Shown here piece by piece: positions 22,838 through 37,100 of a stretch of DNA of 64,000 nucleotides (the stretch's first letter is position 1; each line of letters starts with the position of its first letter). A program made the position numbers and the translations under genes. The notes below the pieces were generated by a model that had not been told where the DNA came from, made no database searches, and saw only the letters and a list, made by a program, of their open reading frames with translations. The stretch comes from Hydra vulgaris (lineage: Eukaryota; Cnidaria; Hydrozoa; Anthoathecata; Hydridae): positions 33,555,001 through 33,619,000 of the forward strand of contig NC_088924.1 in the NCBI RefSeq assembly GCF_038396675.1, written 5' to 3'.

Positions 22838-25800
22838 AGAGCATCTTTAGGTACCACTAAGTATTGTACTCATTATTTGCGAAGTATGCAATGTCCAAAA
22901 CAAGTAAGTCTTAATATACAAATTTTATGTAATGAATAAATAAAAAAGTTCTATTGTCCGATTTTAAAATTTTAAGTTACCACAGTGGTACAACGGCATG
23001 TTTTTCAATGCATGTTTGATTTTTATTTGATCATAGCAAACTCATTTCAAGTATGCAAGCCTTCCCGGGAAGTTTGCGTGGTTGCACGCTTTGTTCATCC
23101 ACGCTTAAAGTAATTTGTTTAGACACACTGACCACGGCAGTTTGCATCTAAACTTATAAAGCAATTCAATAATTAGTGGCAAAAAGCTAAACTTATCTAC
23201 TGAGGAAAAAAAAGGAAACAAAATTGTAACGAAAAATCAAGTTTTAATTAAAAAAAAATAGAAAATTTAATAATTAAAAAAAGAAAAATTTTTTTTAAAT
23301 ATATATACAACTTTTGTATTCTTTTTTTTTAGAGTGGTTGATGTTTTTAACTACCGAATTTGATACAAGTTGATTTAAAAAAAGCATTATCTTTTTTAAA
23401 AATTTAACAACTGATATGCAATTTATTCATAATTTTTATCAGTCCGCATAAATAAGAAACTAGTTTGCTATGTAGCTTGAACTATGAGAAATTTTGTTAA
23501 TTTTTTCTTATGTTTATTTGTTTTGACGTATTTTCGCTTTTAAAAATGCTTTTGCTATATTTGACGTTCTTTCTCAATACTTATATAATAGGAAAATAAG
23601 AAAATAGCTATTTTTCATTATATTCTTATTTGCTTTTTTCTTCAACTTGTATCAATTTTGGTAGTGGAAAATAACTAACGCCCTAAAAATAAGAAAACAA
23701 AAGAGTAAAATATTTAGGTATATATATATTTTTTTAATGTTAATTTTTTTTTAACTTATTCAGATTTTCTATTTTGTATAGTCTTTGTTTCATTTCTTTG
23801 AGTATTGTTGTTTTATTCTCTCTAGTTTCCTATAGCTTTATTTTGAATTCTTGAAACCCTTACTATATAAAAATGTGGTCAAGTTGACTAAAAAAATTAC
23901 TTTAAGCATGGATAAACAAGGCGTGTGACTGCACATTCTTTCTGGAAAGGCTTGAATATGGATTGTGTTATTTTAAATTATGTGGCCAAAATTTTTGTTA
24001 TAAGTCCTACAGATTTTTTTTATATCATATTTATTACCTGCAGCAATCCAGCAATCTGTGTTGGTTTTTTTTTTTAAGTTATTTTCCATTGAACCTTTTT
24101 TTGTGTCAAGCTGCAATTCAAATATTTTCTATTTTGTATAGTTATAAGTTCTTTGTTTTCATTTCTTGCTTTCCTGCTTAATGATAATAATAAATAACAT
24201 TGTCAGCAATCCTCAAAATATTTCATGATAATAATAAACAACTTTGTCAGCAATCCTCAAAATATTGTTGCACATGCATATATATATATTTGCAAAATAT
24301 TGGAGCCAATGTTCCCTGTAAGCTGAGTCCTGTGTGTGCTGCATTTATGCATGCAATCAAAACATATTAAAAAAACATTAATTTAAATTTTCTTGAAAAT
24401 AAAATATGATTAAGTGATAGCAAACTGCTATTAAGCGCACTGCTAAATTATGAAAGTCTTTAAAGTAGGTAAGATTGTTGACTTATTATTTTATCATATA
24501 AGGCTTAAAACAGTTTAGTCAAATATATAATTTTATGTTGTAAATTTAAAAATGAAAATATGTAAAATAGTGTTGAATTTTAATATAAATTATGTTTTTG
24601 ATATTTTTACGATCTTTTTTAACATTCCTGTTGTTGTAGTATTATTTTAAATAATGATTGTCTTTGAACACAATATCTTCTATAAACACTTTATTTTCTA
24701 TAAGCATTTTTTTTTTATTATCAATGGCTTAGAACAGGCAGCTAATCGTGAATCTAATCTCACTAAATTCACAAGCCACTTCAAGCCCGAATCTAATCTG
24801 TGACAGATTGGGGCTTGAAGTGGCTTGTGAATTTTAATTCTAACAAGCATCAATTATCATAGTCTTGCTCAAAGGAGCTAGTTCCATCAATCAAAACTCA
24901 TTCTCACTTGACTTGTCATTCAGTAAAGTTGTCCCATCCTTTTACTGTATCTGTCTATGCATGCTCTAAAAACTTTTATTTATCTATTTTTTTCCCTGCC
25001 ACTCATCCCTTTGGAATTCTCTCCCACCTTTTTTTTTTCCATGGCTCATACAACTTTTCAAGTCTTCTGTCAACTGTTTCCTTGCTCTTTAACTATTCTT
25101 TGTTTTCTAGTAACACCCAACTTGATTGCGGTTGTTTGCAGCCATGTTGGGAGTGAATCAGAATAATAAAAAAATTTAATATATAAATTTTTGTTTTTTT
25201 TTTATTATAAAAATGTTTGCAATAAGAGAATCCAGACAAAATTAAAACAGTTTTCACATTGTTTAAACAAAAATAATTAAGATATAGATAATATAATGAG
25301 GTGGTCAATATCATTTTTAATATGGAAATCAATGATCATTTTTATGTAGTAAAATTCTTGATTTTAATTAGTTTTTTAATGTACATTCCTACGCAGAAAA
25401 GAATGTTGGTCTGATCAGAAAAGAATGTTGGTCTTGTTTATAAAATTTTATAAAGAGTATAATTCTCTTATAATAATTGTAAGATCATTAATTAGCGTTT
25501 TATAAGTTTTACTTTTATTTGTTTTATTTTAAGAACAAACCTAATATCAGTTAATATAGTTATACAATTTTACAAAATCATTCAAATATTATCCAATCAA
25601 ATACTATGCAATCAAATATTATCCAGTCAAATATTATCCAATCAAATATTATGCAGGCATTTGTCTGGATAATATTTGAATGAAATCAAAAATAATATTT
25701 TAATTTTGGTTTTTAGATTATTATATTAAATATCTTAAATACTTTTTTAATGAAATTTTTTCAAAGTTTATAAAACTTTAATTGCATTTTTCGTTTTTGT

Positions 25801-26081
25801 TAAAAGTCTCTAGAAATGATGTGGGGCATTTTTGTCTAAAGACAAATAAAAAAGGGAAAATCCAAACTCATGTGTAAATTGAAATATTTCAAAAAAACCT
25901 TGATGGTAAACAGAAGCATTCATTAATCAAACCAGATATTTTTATGACAAAAATAAATATGCAGACACTTAAGTCTGATATTTGACTTTAAACAGAAACA
26001 AGATGACAAAGAAACTAAACAGCTGAATTTTTTTTTGTTAGTATCTTAATTGTTTTGGCAAGTTAATATAACTTATCATAA

Positions 26082-26174
<93 letters not shown>

Positions 26175-26355
26175 GTATGTATTTGCGGTAGTGGCGTAGT
26201 GGTAGAGCACTCACCTCATAAAAAAGAAGTTCCGAGTTTGATCCCCACCACATACCTGGTAGTACAGCGCAGTGGCCTTGTTCGTCAAGGTTCGTGTTCT
26301 GAAGTTATAAAGTTGAGAGGTTAAAGTAGTTTAAAGTATTGACTGTAGTGGCATT

Positions 26356-26398
<43 letters not shown>

Positions 26399-27363
26399 AA
26401 ATTTTTTATTTAAAGTTGTGTTTATCTTTGAAATAAATGCAACTTTAAATAAAAATTAATAAGATCTTCTGGTGAAAAAAATTTCTAAAATAGTTTCAAA
26501 TAAATAAATAAGATTCTATAACTTCAAGAATCAGTTTACAGAAGTAAAATAGTATTATGCTTTTTAGTAGAAAATATGAGGTCATAATCAGAACATGTTT
26601 TTTCAGAATCACATTTATATGGAGGTGTAAACATCAAAGAACTATAATAGAGTTTTTAGAGAATTCTTAAATATAGAGCATGATAACATATAAGAAGAAA
26701 AAGGAAAGAAGAAGCACTATAAAAAACAACATAAAATACAAAGAACACTATAAAATGTTCTATAATAGTTACTGGGTTTTACAATCGCTTTGTTTTTCTT
26801 CAAAAAGTTTACTTTTTATAATAATTTGCACACAGAGACTGCACACAGAGGGAACATTGGTTGGAATTTATTGTCTTTTGTGTGTGTCTTTGAATGACAG
26901 TTTTTCAGCTTTTCAAAACTTTTCATTTTTTCCACAGATGTATCGAAGAAGTGGCAACTTTAAACTTTACCATCAAGAGCAGTGTAGCACAAGTAAGTGT
27001 TATTTTGATCAATAACAAGATGTGCACTGGCTTTTTTAAGAGATCTTTACTGATTTTGTTTTGACTTCTTTCTTTATCATATATGGTTACCATGGAAGAA
27101 ATCAACAAACTCTAATTCTTTTGTTTAGTTTTGAAAGCTTGCTAAAAACTTTAAAAAGATTTTGAAGATGGTGAAGTATCTGTTTGAAAATATTTTGTAA
27201 TAATGGTGATATACAGATATTAACTGATTAGTGTTTTTGTATGGGTTATGCAAATTTCTAAGTGAGAAGATATATGCTTAAGAATATTGGTTAATGAAAA
27301 TAAATTTGTTTGAGAATTAAGAGAATTAATGGCCTTCCTTGTTTTAATGAACTCTCTCTCTTC

Positions 27364-27438
<75 letters not shown>

Positions 27439-30400
27439 GGATATGACTTTTTAATTTTTTTTCAAATAAAATGTTTCCTGTATCATAAATCGATGAACTT
27501 TTACCTAAAATCATGAAAAAAGGCCCAAATAGCTTTCTGCAACAAAAAAAGGTCACCCCCAAAATAAAAATTTGATTTACCATTTTTATACATTCATTTT
27601 TGACCGATGTTTTAATCTTAAGCTTAATTCTCAGCTTAATTCTATTTATTTCATTATTTTGTTATGAATTTATAAATATAACGCCACACGTTACCATGGC
27701 AACAAAACGGCCGTGTGCCGGCAAATACTTGGAATTGTTATGTGATGACGTCATTGTGTTACCACGGTGATATAGACGACTGTAACAGACTGTAGAAGAT
27801 TATAGAACTTAGTAGAACATTCTGGAAGCTCTAAATAATTATATAAGCGAGCTGCTGTCAGAGCTCAGTGTTGATAATGTGAATAGTTCTATGAAGTACT
27901 CTGCGTGTAACTGAGCTAATAAGGAACTACTGTAGCGAACTAAAGACGCTGTAAGTGTACGAAGTATAAGTAGTTGTAGCATTATCGTTAGGATACGGAC
28001 TGGATTATCGAACTGTTATCAACATTGACTGGATTATCGAACTATAATTGGATTACTATACAGTTAAAGTATTTTATTAATTAAACGACTTTATTAAATG
28101 GATATTTACGCTCAGCTATCCGTAAAGTCGTAACAATATTATATGATGTCTCACAAGAAAAGTCATACCACAGTAACAAAGAACAAGAAGACTTGGACTA
28201 AAAATTTGGTGAGATTTCAAGAGTCACACAGAAGAAGAGGAAGCGTGGCTGTAGAAGAACATTCACTCGATGAAAAATCCAGAATACCACTTCAATTGCA
28301 GATCGTAGGAAGATACCAGTTTCTCGGAGCATATGTTAAAGGAAGAAAAGAACGAATAGACCAAATTTCTAAGGAAATTACAAAATTGTGGGACAATAAA
28401 CTGAATTTTCCACGTGTGTCTGATCAAGTGATAAGAGCAAAGCTTATGAAGGTGCTGAAGGTCTATGATGAATGTGTCAAGCGTGGAAAATATGATGTTC
28501 TCAATGCATTATTTGACATCACGAAAGTGAATGGCCAGTGGTTATCCTCGGAAGATAAACGTCTATACCACCTACAAAAAGAAAGTAAAGGACAGGTGGG
28601 GTACTCAACAGGACAAGTGGCAAGTAAAGAAACCATTCACCCTTCCAAGAGAAGGAAAGTCCAGTCTGGAACAGCAATACCTTCCACATCACAAGTCCTG
28701 TCTACCACAGACAGTGGTACTGAATCTGAAAACTGCAAAAGTAAGAGTGAAGATGATGAAGACGACGACGGTGATAAAGACGATGATGAGGACACTCAGA
28801 AAAAAACTAGAAAGCACTACAAAAGTAAATTTGCTGTAAGTATGGTTACATCAAGTGGAGTTTCCACAAAGAAAGCTGCTAAAATATGCAATGTATTATC
28901 ACAACAAGGTATTGATATTCCAACTCCAAGTCAATCAGCAATTTACAAGTCCATATTCAAAGAGGCAGGTAAATTAAAAAAAGAAATGATACAACAACTT
29001 AAAATGGAACAGTGGTCCTTACACTTTGACGGCAAACGAATAGATGATAAGGAATATCAGGTAGTTGTACTTCAGAATGAAAGAACTGACGTGAAACTTG
29101 ATGCACTGCGTTTAAAAGATGGCAAAGCTGAAACTGTTGCTGAAAAAATTGCCAAACTTATTGATGAATACAATTTGTGGAATTCAATTAAGATGATCAT
29201 TACTGATACAACAAACGTCAATACTGGGAAGAGAAATGGAGTTGTTGTGAAGTTGCAACGTATGTTTAAATTAAAGGGTGTCACAATACCACAATTTATT
29301 GGTTGTCAGCATCACGTACTAGACAGGATTCTCCGTCTGGTGATGGACGAAGAACTTGGGGGTGATACCAAATCTCCAAACATTGAATACCCATTTGTGT
29401 CTGAACTGTTGAATAAGTATGATGAACTGAAGGATAAGTTTGTGAATGGAACTGTAGAAATTCTTGATAAATCAGGGTGGAGAGACGATATGAAGTTTTT
29501 GTACCATTTAACAAGAGTGTTTAGGTTCTATGAAGAACAAAGAAACTTCCCTCTGATTCACTTTCAGAACATTCCTAATATGAGCAATGCCAGATGGAAC
29601 TCAAGAGCCATTCTCGCCATTCTGGCGTTCATTCTTATGCCTGAAGCGAGAAAGAATTTGGAGAAGGTTTGCAGGTTCATTTCATATGAGTGGGCAGAAC
29701 ATTGGTTTAGTAGTCAAAAGTACAATGACAATGACTTCAAGAATTTATCTGATGTATTGAAGCCTTACAAAAAGGCATTGCAGTCATTCAAAAATCACTG
29801 GAAGAAAGAGCCATCCGTCATCGACATACCACGAAGTAATCAGATAGCTGAACGTGCAATCAAGGTGATGCAAGACCTGTATGCTTCCTGCAGAAAGAAA
29901 GACAAACTGCAACTTCGATTCATTCTAAGTAATAAGCGCTAGACTCTTTATGAGACGTGAGCATCATGTGACCCATGTACTAAACACAGTAGGCCTATAG
30001 ACACAGACAGTTATGTATATTGTTGTACTAGACGCTTTAATACTGTTAATTTTGTAATACTTGTATAATTATATATCACATAATGTTTTTTGTTATATCA
30101 CAGTACATGTTGCATAAATAAATAAAATAACAACAGGAGTATGACTCTTACAACATCTTCAGCCTTTAATATTCATTTACTGTACAAAAGTGTACCTATT
30201 GAAAATTCGATTTTTTGGTTTTGGGGTGACCTTTTTTCAAAATATGTCAAAATGAAACATCTATTCGTTCTTTTTACATAAAAGTTCATTGAATTACGAT
30301 ACAGGCCTAGTAGGTTGCAAAAAAGTCATATCCCTAATATATATATATGTATTGCATATTTTGGTAATTTGCGTGTTTAAAAAAATTACCTAATTTAAAG

Positions 30401-31141
30401 AAAAAGTTAAAAATAAACAAACCATAAACTGAAAAAGAAAAAAAAATGAACTAACAAATGATAAAATAAATAGCAGATAAACCGGAGAAAATAAAAGCAT
30501 AAAAATAATATATTTTTTATTATAGGAGTGAATTAATAGTTCAAACCTAATAATTTAATTTTAATTTAATAGTTTAAAGTTGATAATTTTTCCTACATCA
30601 CGATGTTAGTGTAGTGCTTAGGTTAATTAATTGTTAACAATCGTGCCTCGTAAATATTTACAAGGCACAATTGTTAGTACAATGATGGATGAGGGTTCAA
30701 TTCCTTTTAATGGAAATTTTTTTTAATAATGGTTTCTTATTAGAAAATGTCTAAGTTTCAAATATCTTTAAGACTTTGATCTTTTTTTAAATTCCATGAA
30801 GTGAAATGTTTTAAGCCAAAATAAAGACATTACTTTTATGCTATTATTTTTTCTACTTATTCTTTTATTTATTTTTATCATTCGTTAAGATTTTTATTTT
30901 TTTTAGTTTAATTTTTTATTTTTATGTGTTTTTTCTTTTTTCAGTTTATGGTGTATTTTTAATTGTAGTTTTAGTTTACATTTGTTTACTCAACTCATCA
31001 CAAACGTTCAGATTTATTATTCATTATCAAAACTTGCCACCATGGCCAAGTTATCAACAACAAAAATGATTTGTATGGTCATATAAAGCGTGCAACAGCA
31101 CACATATATATATGTATATATATATATATACATATATAAAC

Positions 31142-31186
<45 letters not shown>

Positions 31187-34100
31187 TAAGCCAAAAATAT
31201 ATCAGAAAATTGCATCCTTAGATATATTATCCATTGTATGTATATGAATGTGTAATTCTATGTATGTAATTTAACTATTAATTATTGCATAAAATGTGTT
31301 TTGTCAGAAAACACATTTTATACAATGATAAGTACAATTTATTTAGGATTGTATGTATCTGCATGATGTGGGCGAAGAAGCTGCTAGCTTCACTAAAGAA
31401 GATATGCAGGCTGGGTAATTAATTACTTCTGATATATTTTTAATTTAAAAAAAGTATTTAAATTAAATACAAAGCATTCTTGTTTCTATTGCCATTTTAT
31501 GATCAAGAAGTCTTTTGATTTGGTAAAATCTGTTAGTAAAAACTCTTTCACAGTATGCCAGGTAATGTTGTACTCTTATTGGTTGTCATGTTCCAATCAT
31601 GATAACTATTATTAAACTCACTCACTCTGATTTCATGACTATCGCTACAGGAAAGTTACCAGTACATGGTGACTTTGCCCAGGTGGCTTTGCACATTTTT
31701 GTACACTCTAACACTTAGGATATTGTTCCAAGAAGATAATATTGTTTTTCTATCTGAAATATTTATGGGCTATCTCAATATCTGGCAAAGAATGCAAATA
31801 GGTACAATAATACAGAAAACAATATAAAAGTAAAAATACTATACATAGGAAAGTATAGAATTTGTAAATTTAACAATTTGTTTTTCAATCATTCAATTAT
31901 TTCTAAAATCTCAAAAAACTATTGCAATGTTACACAACAACAAAAATATTTTAGTACTCATCTAAATGAAATAAAAGATTTTAGAACTCAAAAATATACT
32001 CAAATATGGTTTAGGTCATATTTTAAGTAGTTTATTCAGAATGAATAATATTTTTGTATATATTTATGTAAATAGTTTAAACAGTTTCATAACTTTTTTA
32101 AGCTGAAATTTGTGTCATATTTTCTCATATTTTCATTGTAGACAATTTTGTTTTGATTTTCTTCATAGACTTGTTTTCATTAAACTTTTTTTTATACATA
32201 AATATTTTTTTTAAATATTTCTTAGAAAAATACTAATTTTTTGAAAATTTTATAAATAAATTGCTCCATGTTTGTGCATGCACTTGAACTAATTTAGCAT
32301 GTTAAACAGCCCAAACTAAACAGGCTGTGCACACTCTAGATAAATTGTATGGCAATTAATGGTATTGTTTTATACTTCTGTTATCTTCACTCTTTAATAT
32401 ATGTGAGAAAATACATTACATCAATTGATTTTTTTTAATTGAAAGTTAAAGGGGTAATAATGAAATCTTTAATAAATATGTTTATAACATTTGAAATATT
32501 TTTTTTTTTTTTTTTTAGAAAACATCAGATTTTTGAAAAAAATCTTCTTGAGAATTATGCTGCAAGAGTACGGCAACAGCAACAAATTCCAAACAGTTCA
32601 AGTAAACAGTACTTGGAAGAGGAGAATAGTGAAGCCTCTTCTCTGGATAATTGGGATGCTGAAAGTGCTGATTCATCTTTATTACCTTCTCAAGCATCAT
32701 GGGGTACTTCAAAAGAAGAACATTTTGATAATTGCCCGAAAGAAATAGAGAAAAAAAATGATCAAATTTTAAAAGAGAAGCCTGTTTTAAAATCATCTGC
32801 AAGTAATAAGTTGATATCATCTATAAAAACTACAGAATCTTCTGGAGAATCTTCTAAATATGTTCAGAGTGTAGGTGAACAATCAGGTTTCCATACTACA
32901 AGAGCTATAATACAGCAGTGTGACTCGCTGAACCCAGAGTTTTCTACAGGTTTAATTTTGTTTATGAAGAGTTTTTTATAAATGTGTTTGTTTTGATAAA
33001 GACTTATATTAATATTTTTTTAGGTTGGGCAACATCGACTGAGACAGCTCCAAAAGAACCAGTTGAATCTGCAACCGAATTATTAAAAAACAATGTATGG
33101 CCTGGAATGCTTGATCTCGGTCTCAGTGATCTTAAAGTAAATTCAATTGATGACGAATTAGGTTTGTTTTTCAGTTTTTCAAAAATATCCATTTAAAATA
33201 TGCTTATTTGTTTTTTTACTAAAAACAAATTAAAATGTTCTTAATTCTTTAATTTTTTCTTTTTTAATTTTGCAACTTTTGAAGTCTAATGATTTAATGG
33301 TTTTTAAAAGTGTAATGATCTATTGATAATGTAATAATAATGCCATAAATTTGTTTATAAAACTCCTTGTTGTTTATAATGAAAATTTTGAAACTAATTA
33401 GTGAGAAAGATAAATTAACTCACAAAGAAAAATCCTACACACTAATGTAGACTTATCTTATATTTGAGGATCAATATTATTTTTATTTAGATAAATGTTC
33501 TTTTTTTCTTAAAGTTGTAATTTTTCTTCTTAAATGAATAAAGTTGTGGGTTACTTTACTATTTTTTTTACTTTACTATTTTTTTTACATAATTTTTTAA
33601 CAATTTTTGTATTTTGATACTTTTTTTCGATTTTAATTTTAAATTTGTTTTAATTCTCACTTTTATTTTTAAACAAATCTTTCTTTTTCCAAATTTAATG
33701 ATATTTAAACTTTAAAGTGATTTTATGTTAAATTAAAAAAAATATTTAAATACCAATATTACAAAAAACACTTAAACACTGAAAATATACTCACTTACTT
33801 TAAACAAAAATACATGAAAGCACTAAAAATATAATTGCTTACTTTAAACAAAAATTTTACATGTAAGTGCCGCAAATAATGGACCAGGATGAAATAAGTT
33901 TTTATCAAGTTCATTTTGAAAATAAACTGTTTGGTTTTCTATTATTTTTATTTAAAGTTAAAATAAAAGAGATATTTTTATCTCAAATTTAAATTATTTA
34001 AGTATTTAAATGACATTTCAATTGAGTAAAATGATAAAATCTTTTGATGATAATGCTAAATATTATATAAAGACTTAATACTAAATTTTCTATAAAGAAT

Positions 34101-37100
34101 CAATACTAATATTAAATTAAAAAAAAAAAATTGAAAAACGTGTATGATTTTTTAAACAATAGTCATGAAATTTATGTTAGATTATATACATTGATTATTT
34201 ATATGGCAATACACCACTGTGTGCACCTTGTATATATTTCATTTTAAAACCCTATATACAGGGTGTTTAATTAGAAAATCTCTTAAGAAAATGTGGGTTT
34301 TTTTTTCTTTCGAAAAATAAGAAATTTGTTTGCATTATTATGCAACTTATCACTTTAAAACTTCAATGATTAACCACATGTGACTAACTAATGCAGCCAT
34401 TGATGACAACAGTGAAACCACAGATCAGCAAATAATACAGAGTATATTTATATTCTTTTTAGGTTTTGATCCATTCAGAGAAAGTACTTCTGGTTTAGAA
34501 GACTTAATTGCTATTGAAAAACAACAAGCTTTAAATGCTCCTCCTCAGCCCTCGTTTTCTTGGGATGCATTTTGGCCATCTTCTTTTGCGCCAAATTTAA
34601 AAAATAGCTCATCAGGAAACTCGTATTCATTGTTTGGTAACAGTAAGTTTATTTCATACTACACACATTTAAAAAATTTTCTTTTATTCTAAAAAATCGT
34701 TTTCCGTAGTAATAAAAAAATATTCAAATTTTTTTTTCTAATTTTGTATTAAAGTTTAATTTTCTTAAACTTTTAGATTTTATTTTTTTAGGCCAACAGC
34801 AAGTTTTATCTCGACCTTCTGCTCAAGTAATTCACTCTTTTCAGCCACCAATATTATCGTCATCTCATAGCCCTGCACGTAATCCATCACCACTTCGCTT
34901 TATGTCTCCCCACCAAACTCAAACACAGTTTTATTCATCTTTTCCCAATATGCAACAGCATAACCATGAAATGATGAACCAGATGCGTTATCCACTACTT
35001 CATCTGCAATCATCTAATTTAGGTGGTCAGTCACAATTAAATATGCCACCTTTGGCTAATATTCCTACAGAGAATAAAAATTGGCAGGATGGTTTCCGTG
35101 CTTTATTTCCAAATATAAACATCAGTTTTGGAAGTAAACTAATTTGATTTTTAACAACTTTTCTTTTTTCAACTTAAGTAAACAGATTTAAATAGTTTGT
35201 TTTAAATAATTTTTTATTATTTAATAGACTCCATTAATAATGAATCAGATAAAATGTCTAATATGCCTAACATCGTGCCAGTATCATCCAATTTTGTTCA
35301 TGCAACCCCACCAAATGCACAATCTTGGAATACAAACAGTAAGTCATTAATGATATATGTTTGTTACGGTTGATTTTTTTTGTTTTTTATATTTTTATTA
35401 TTGTACTTTTAATTTTTTTGAAATTAAATATTAAATTAATTCTTATAAAGGATTTTTTTAAGGTAAGTGTCATAGTTTTCTATGGGCCTTAACACCCTTC
35501 ACTGTGTAATAATCGTACGCAAGTGTATCATTTTACACTAATACGCCCTTTACCTCTTTAACTCTACTCTAAATTATACCTTTCTCTCATTATAAAAAAA
35601 AAGAAGAAAGGAAACCATCTAGAAATATCTATTTAATATAAACTCCACCCTACTAGTTATTTTCCCTGGTACTCTCATCATTTACTATGAGTTTTACCAG
35701 CAGTTTATAATAATTTTAATAAAATGAAGATACTTAAAATATAATGAAATTAGTACATAGAAACTAGTAATTGAAACATGATGTAAAACTTCCCATTGTG
35801 TGTGCATTAGTAATAAACAGGTGTCACATTGTATTGGTAGTAAATAGTTTTCACATAAGATAGTCAAAAGGGCTAAATTCAGTATAGCTTACAGACTATT
35901 TAAGAATACAGATTAGTGACCAGGATATGCACCACATATTATGTTTAAGTTGTGGATCTATTCTAAAAAGTTTATGGAGATGTTCTGGTAGAGCAATGTC
36001 ATATGTAATTCTTAAAATTTGATGTTACAAAGTACAGAAAAATGATTGGAACGAAGGTAAAACATGCACATCATCCAGAAATACCATCCTCAATACAACT
36101 GGTATCACATGATGACAGCCTGCCATTACACTTGCTACTTGTTTTTTATATACTTAAATTATTGAAGCATTGTATATAAATAAATGCATATCAAATATTG
36201 GAGTTGTTATATCTTGTTATTTAATTTGATTAAATTTATTTTGCAGACAAAAGAATCATAAAATATCTTGTCATAAGATACAATGAGCATCAGAGAAATG
36301 GATAAAATCAGAGTTCAACTTTGATTTTATCAACTGAAAGATTTGATCAGATATTTAAATTTTTCTAAATTCTGAACTTTTTACATTGCAACTGAAAAAA
36401 TAGAATTGACTTGTTAATCAACCAAAAGAATACAATTTTCTTGTAAAGGGTTATAGAGTATTTGTATATCAAAAACAACATAAAGAATTTCTATTATGAT
36501 GTTTGGGGTAATATTTGCTGCTGCAACAATGTAAATGGCATGTTTCTTTACGATTTGTTCCCATTGAACGTCAAAAAATAAGATGCTAACTCAAAACTGA
36601 TTTCATTTTAGAAATCAGCTTCAAAATCTTTATTAAAAAAAAAAGAAATTGTTATGAGATTTATAAAAACATTTTTTTTTCCTGTAGATACGCGTCTTCC
36701 ACCACCACCTGGTTTTTCAGCTACTAATCCTCCGTTTCAAGTTCTACCTCAAGCTGCATCTTCTTTATTAAATACATCTCCTGTTCAGGTTTCTGCTATA
36801 CAAAATATTAATTCAAATCTTGTGGCCGGCCCAACTTCTCGTCCTTTCAACATTGTGGCAGTACCATCACAAAGTGAAGATCCAAGTATATTGTGGTCAA
36901 AATTACTTACAGGTATTTTTTACAATAATTTTTTTCAAAACCTTTTATTCTAATTTAAAGTGTGTGATAGCCAAGGCTGTAAAATCTGAAAAAAGACTCC
37001 AGTTTCTGAATAGTATTTATTTCTGGTCTCAGGTCAGCCCATGGTCACCAAAAATGTCATGAAACTTATGGTTTACATTGAGAAACAAATTTAGATTTAA

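Larger units (their letters stand above)
27436..30336 (+). mobile_element. 2.9-kb hAT-like transposon, apparently autonomous
   Basis: The ends TAGGGATATGACTTTTT (27436) and AAAAAAGTCATATCCCTA (to 30336) are inverted. Weaker inverted similarity runs for about 150 bp on each side, including AAAAAAGGTCACCCC and GGGGTGACCTTTTTT. Both flanks read ATATATAT, consistent with an 8-bp hAT duplication but uninformative inside a TA repeat. The element carries one long open frame (28143-29942) and a distinct 5' block (27660-28135). Its coding part is visibly less AT-rich than the surrounding DNA, suggesting recent arrival. It lies in sense orientation in CNOT4 intron 10. Confidence 0.85.

Noticed and set aside
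22983-23050. tRNA-like string ACAGTGGTACAACGG as a tRNA gene
   Set aside because: Only the A box is tRNA-like; the expected B box is too degraded and the arms do not pair convincingly.
26938-26992. Good-looking cassette exon (TTTTTTCCACAG acceptor, GTAAGT donor) in CNOT4 intron 10
   Set aside because: It is 55 nt long, would shift the frame, and would split the CCCH zinc finger between exons 10 and 11, which join perfectly without it.
28531-28839. + strand frame of 102 codons inside the hAT-like transposase
   Set aside because: Shadow frame within the 599-residue transposase; rich in Lys/Thr because of the acidic linker codons.
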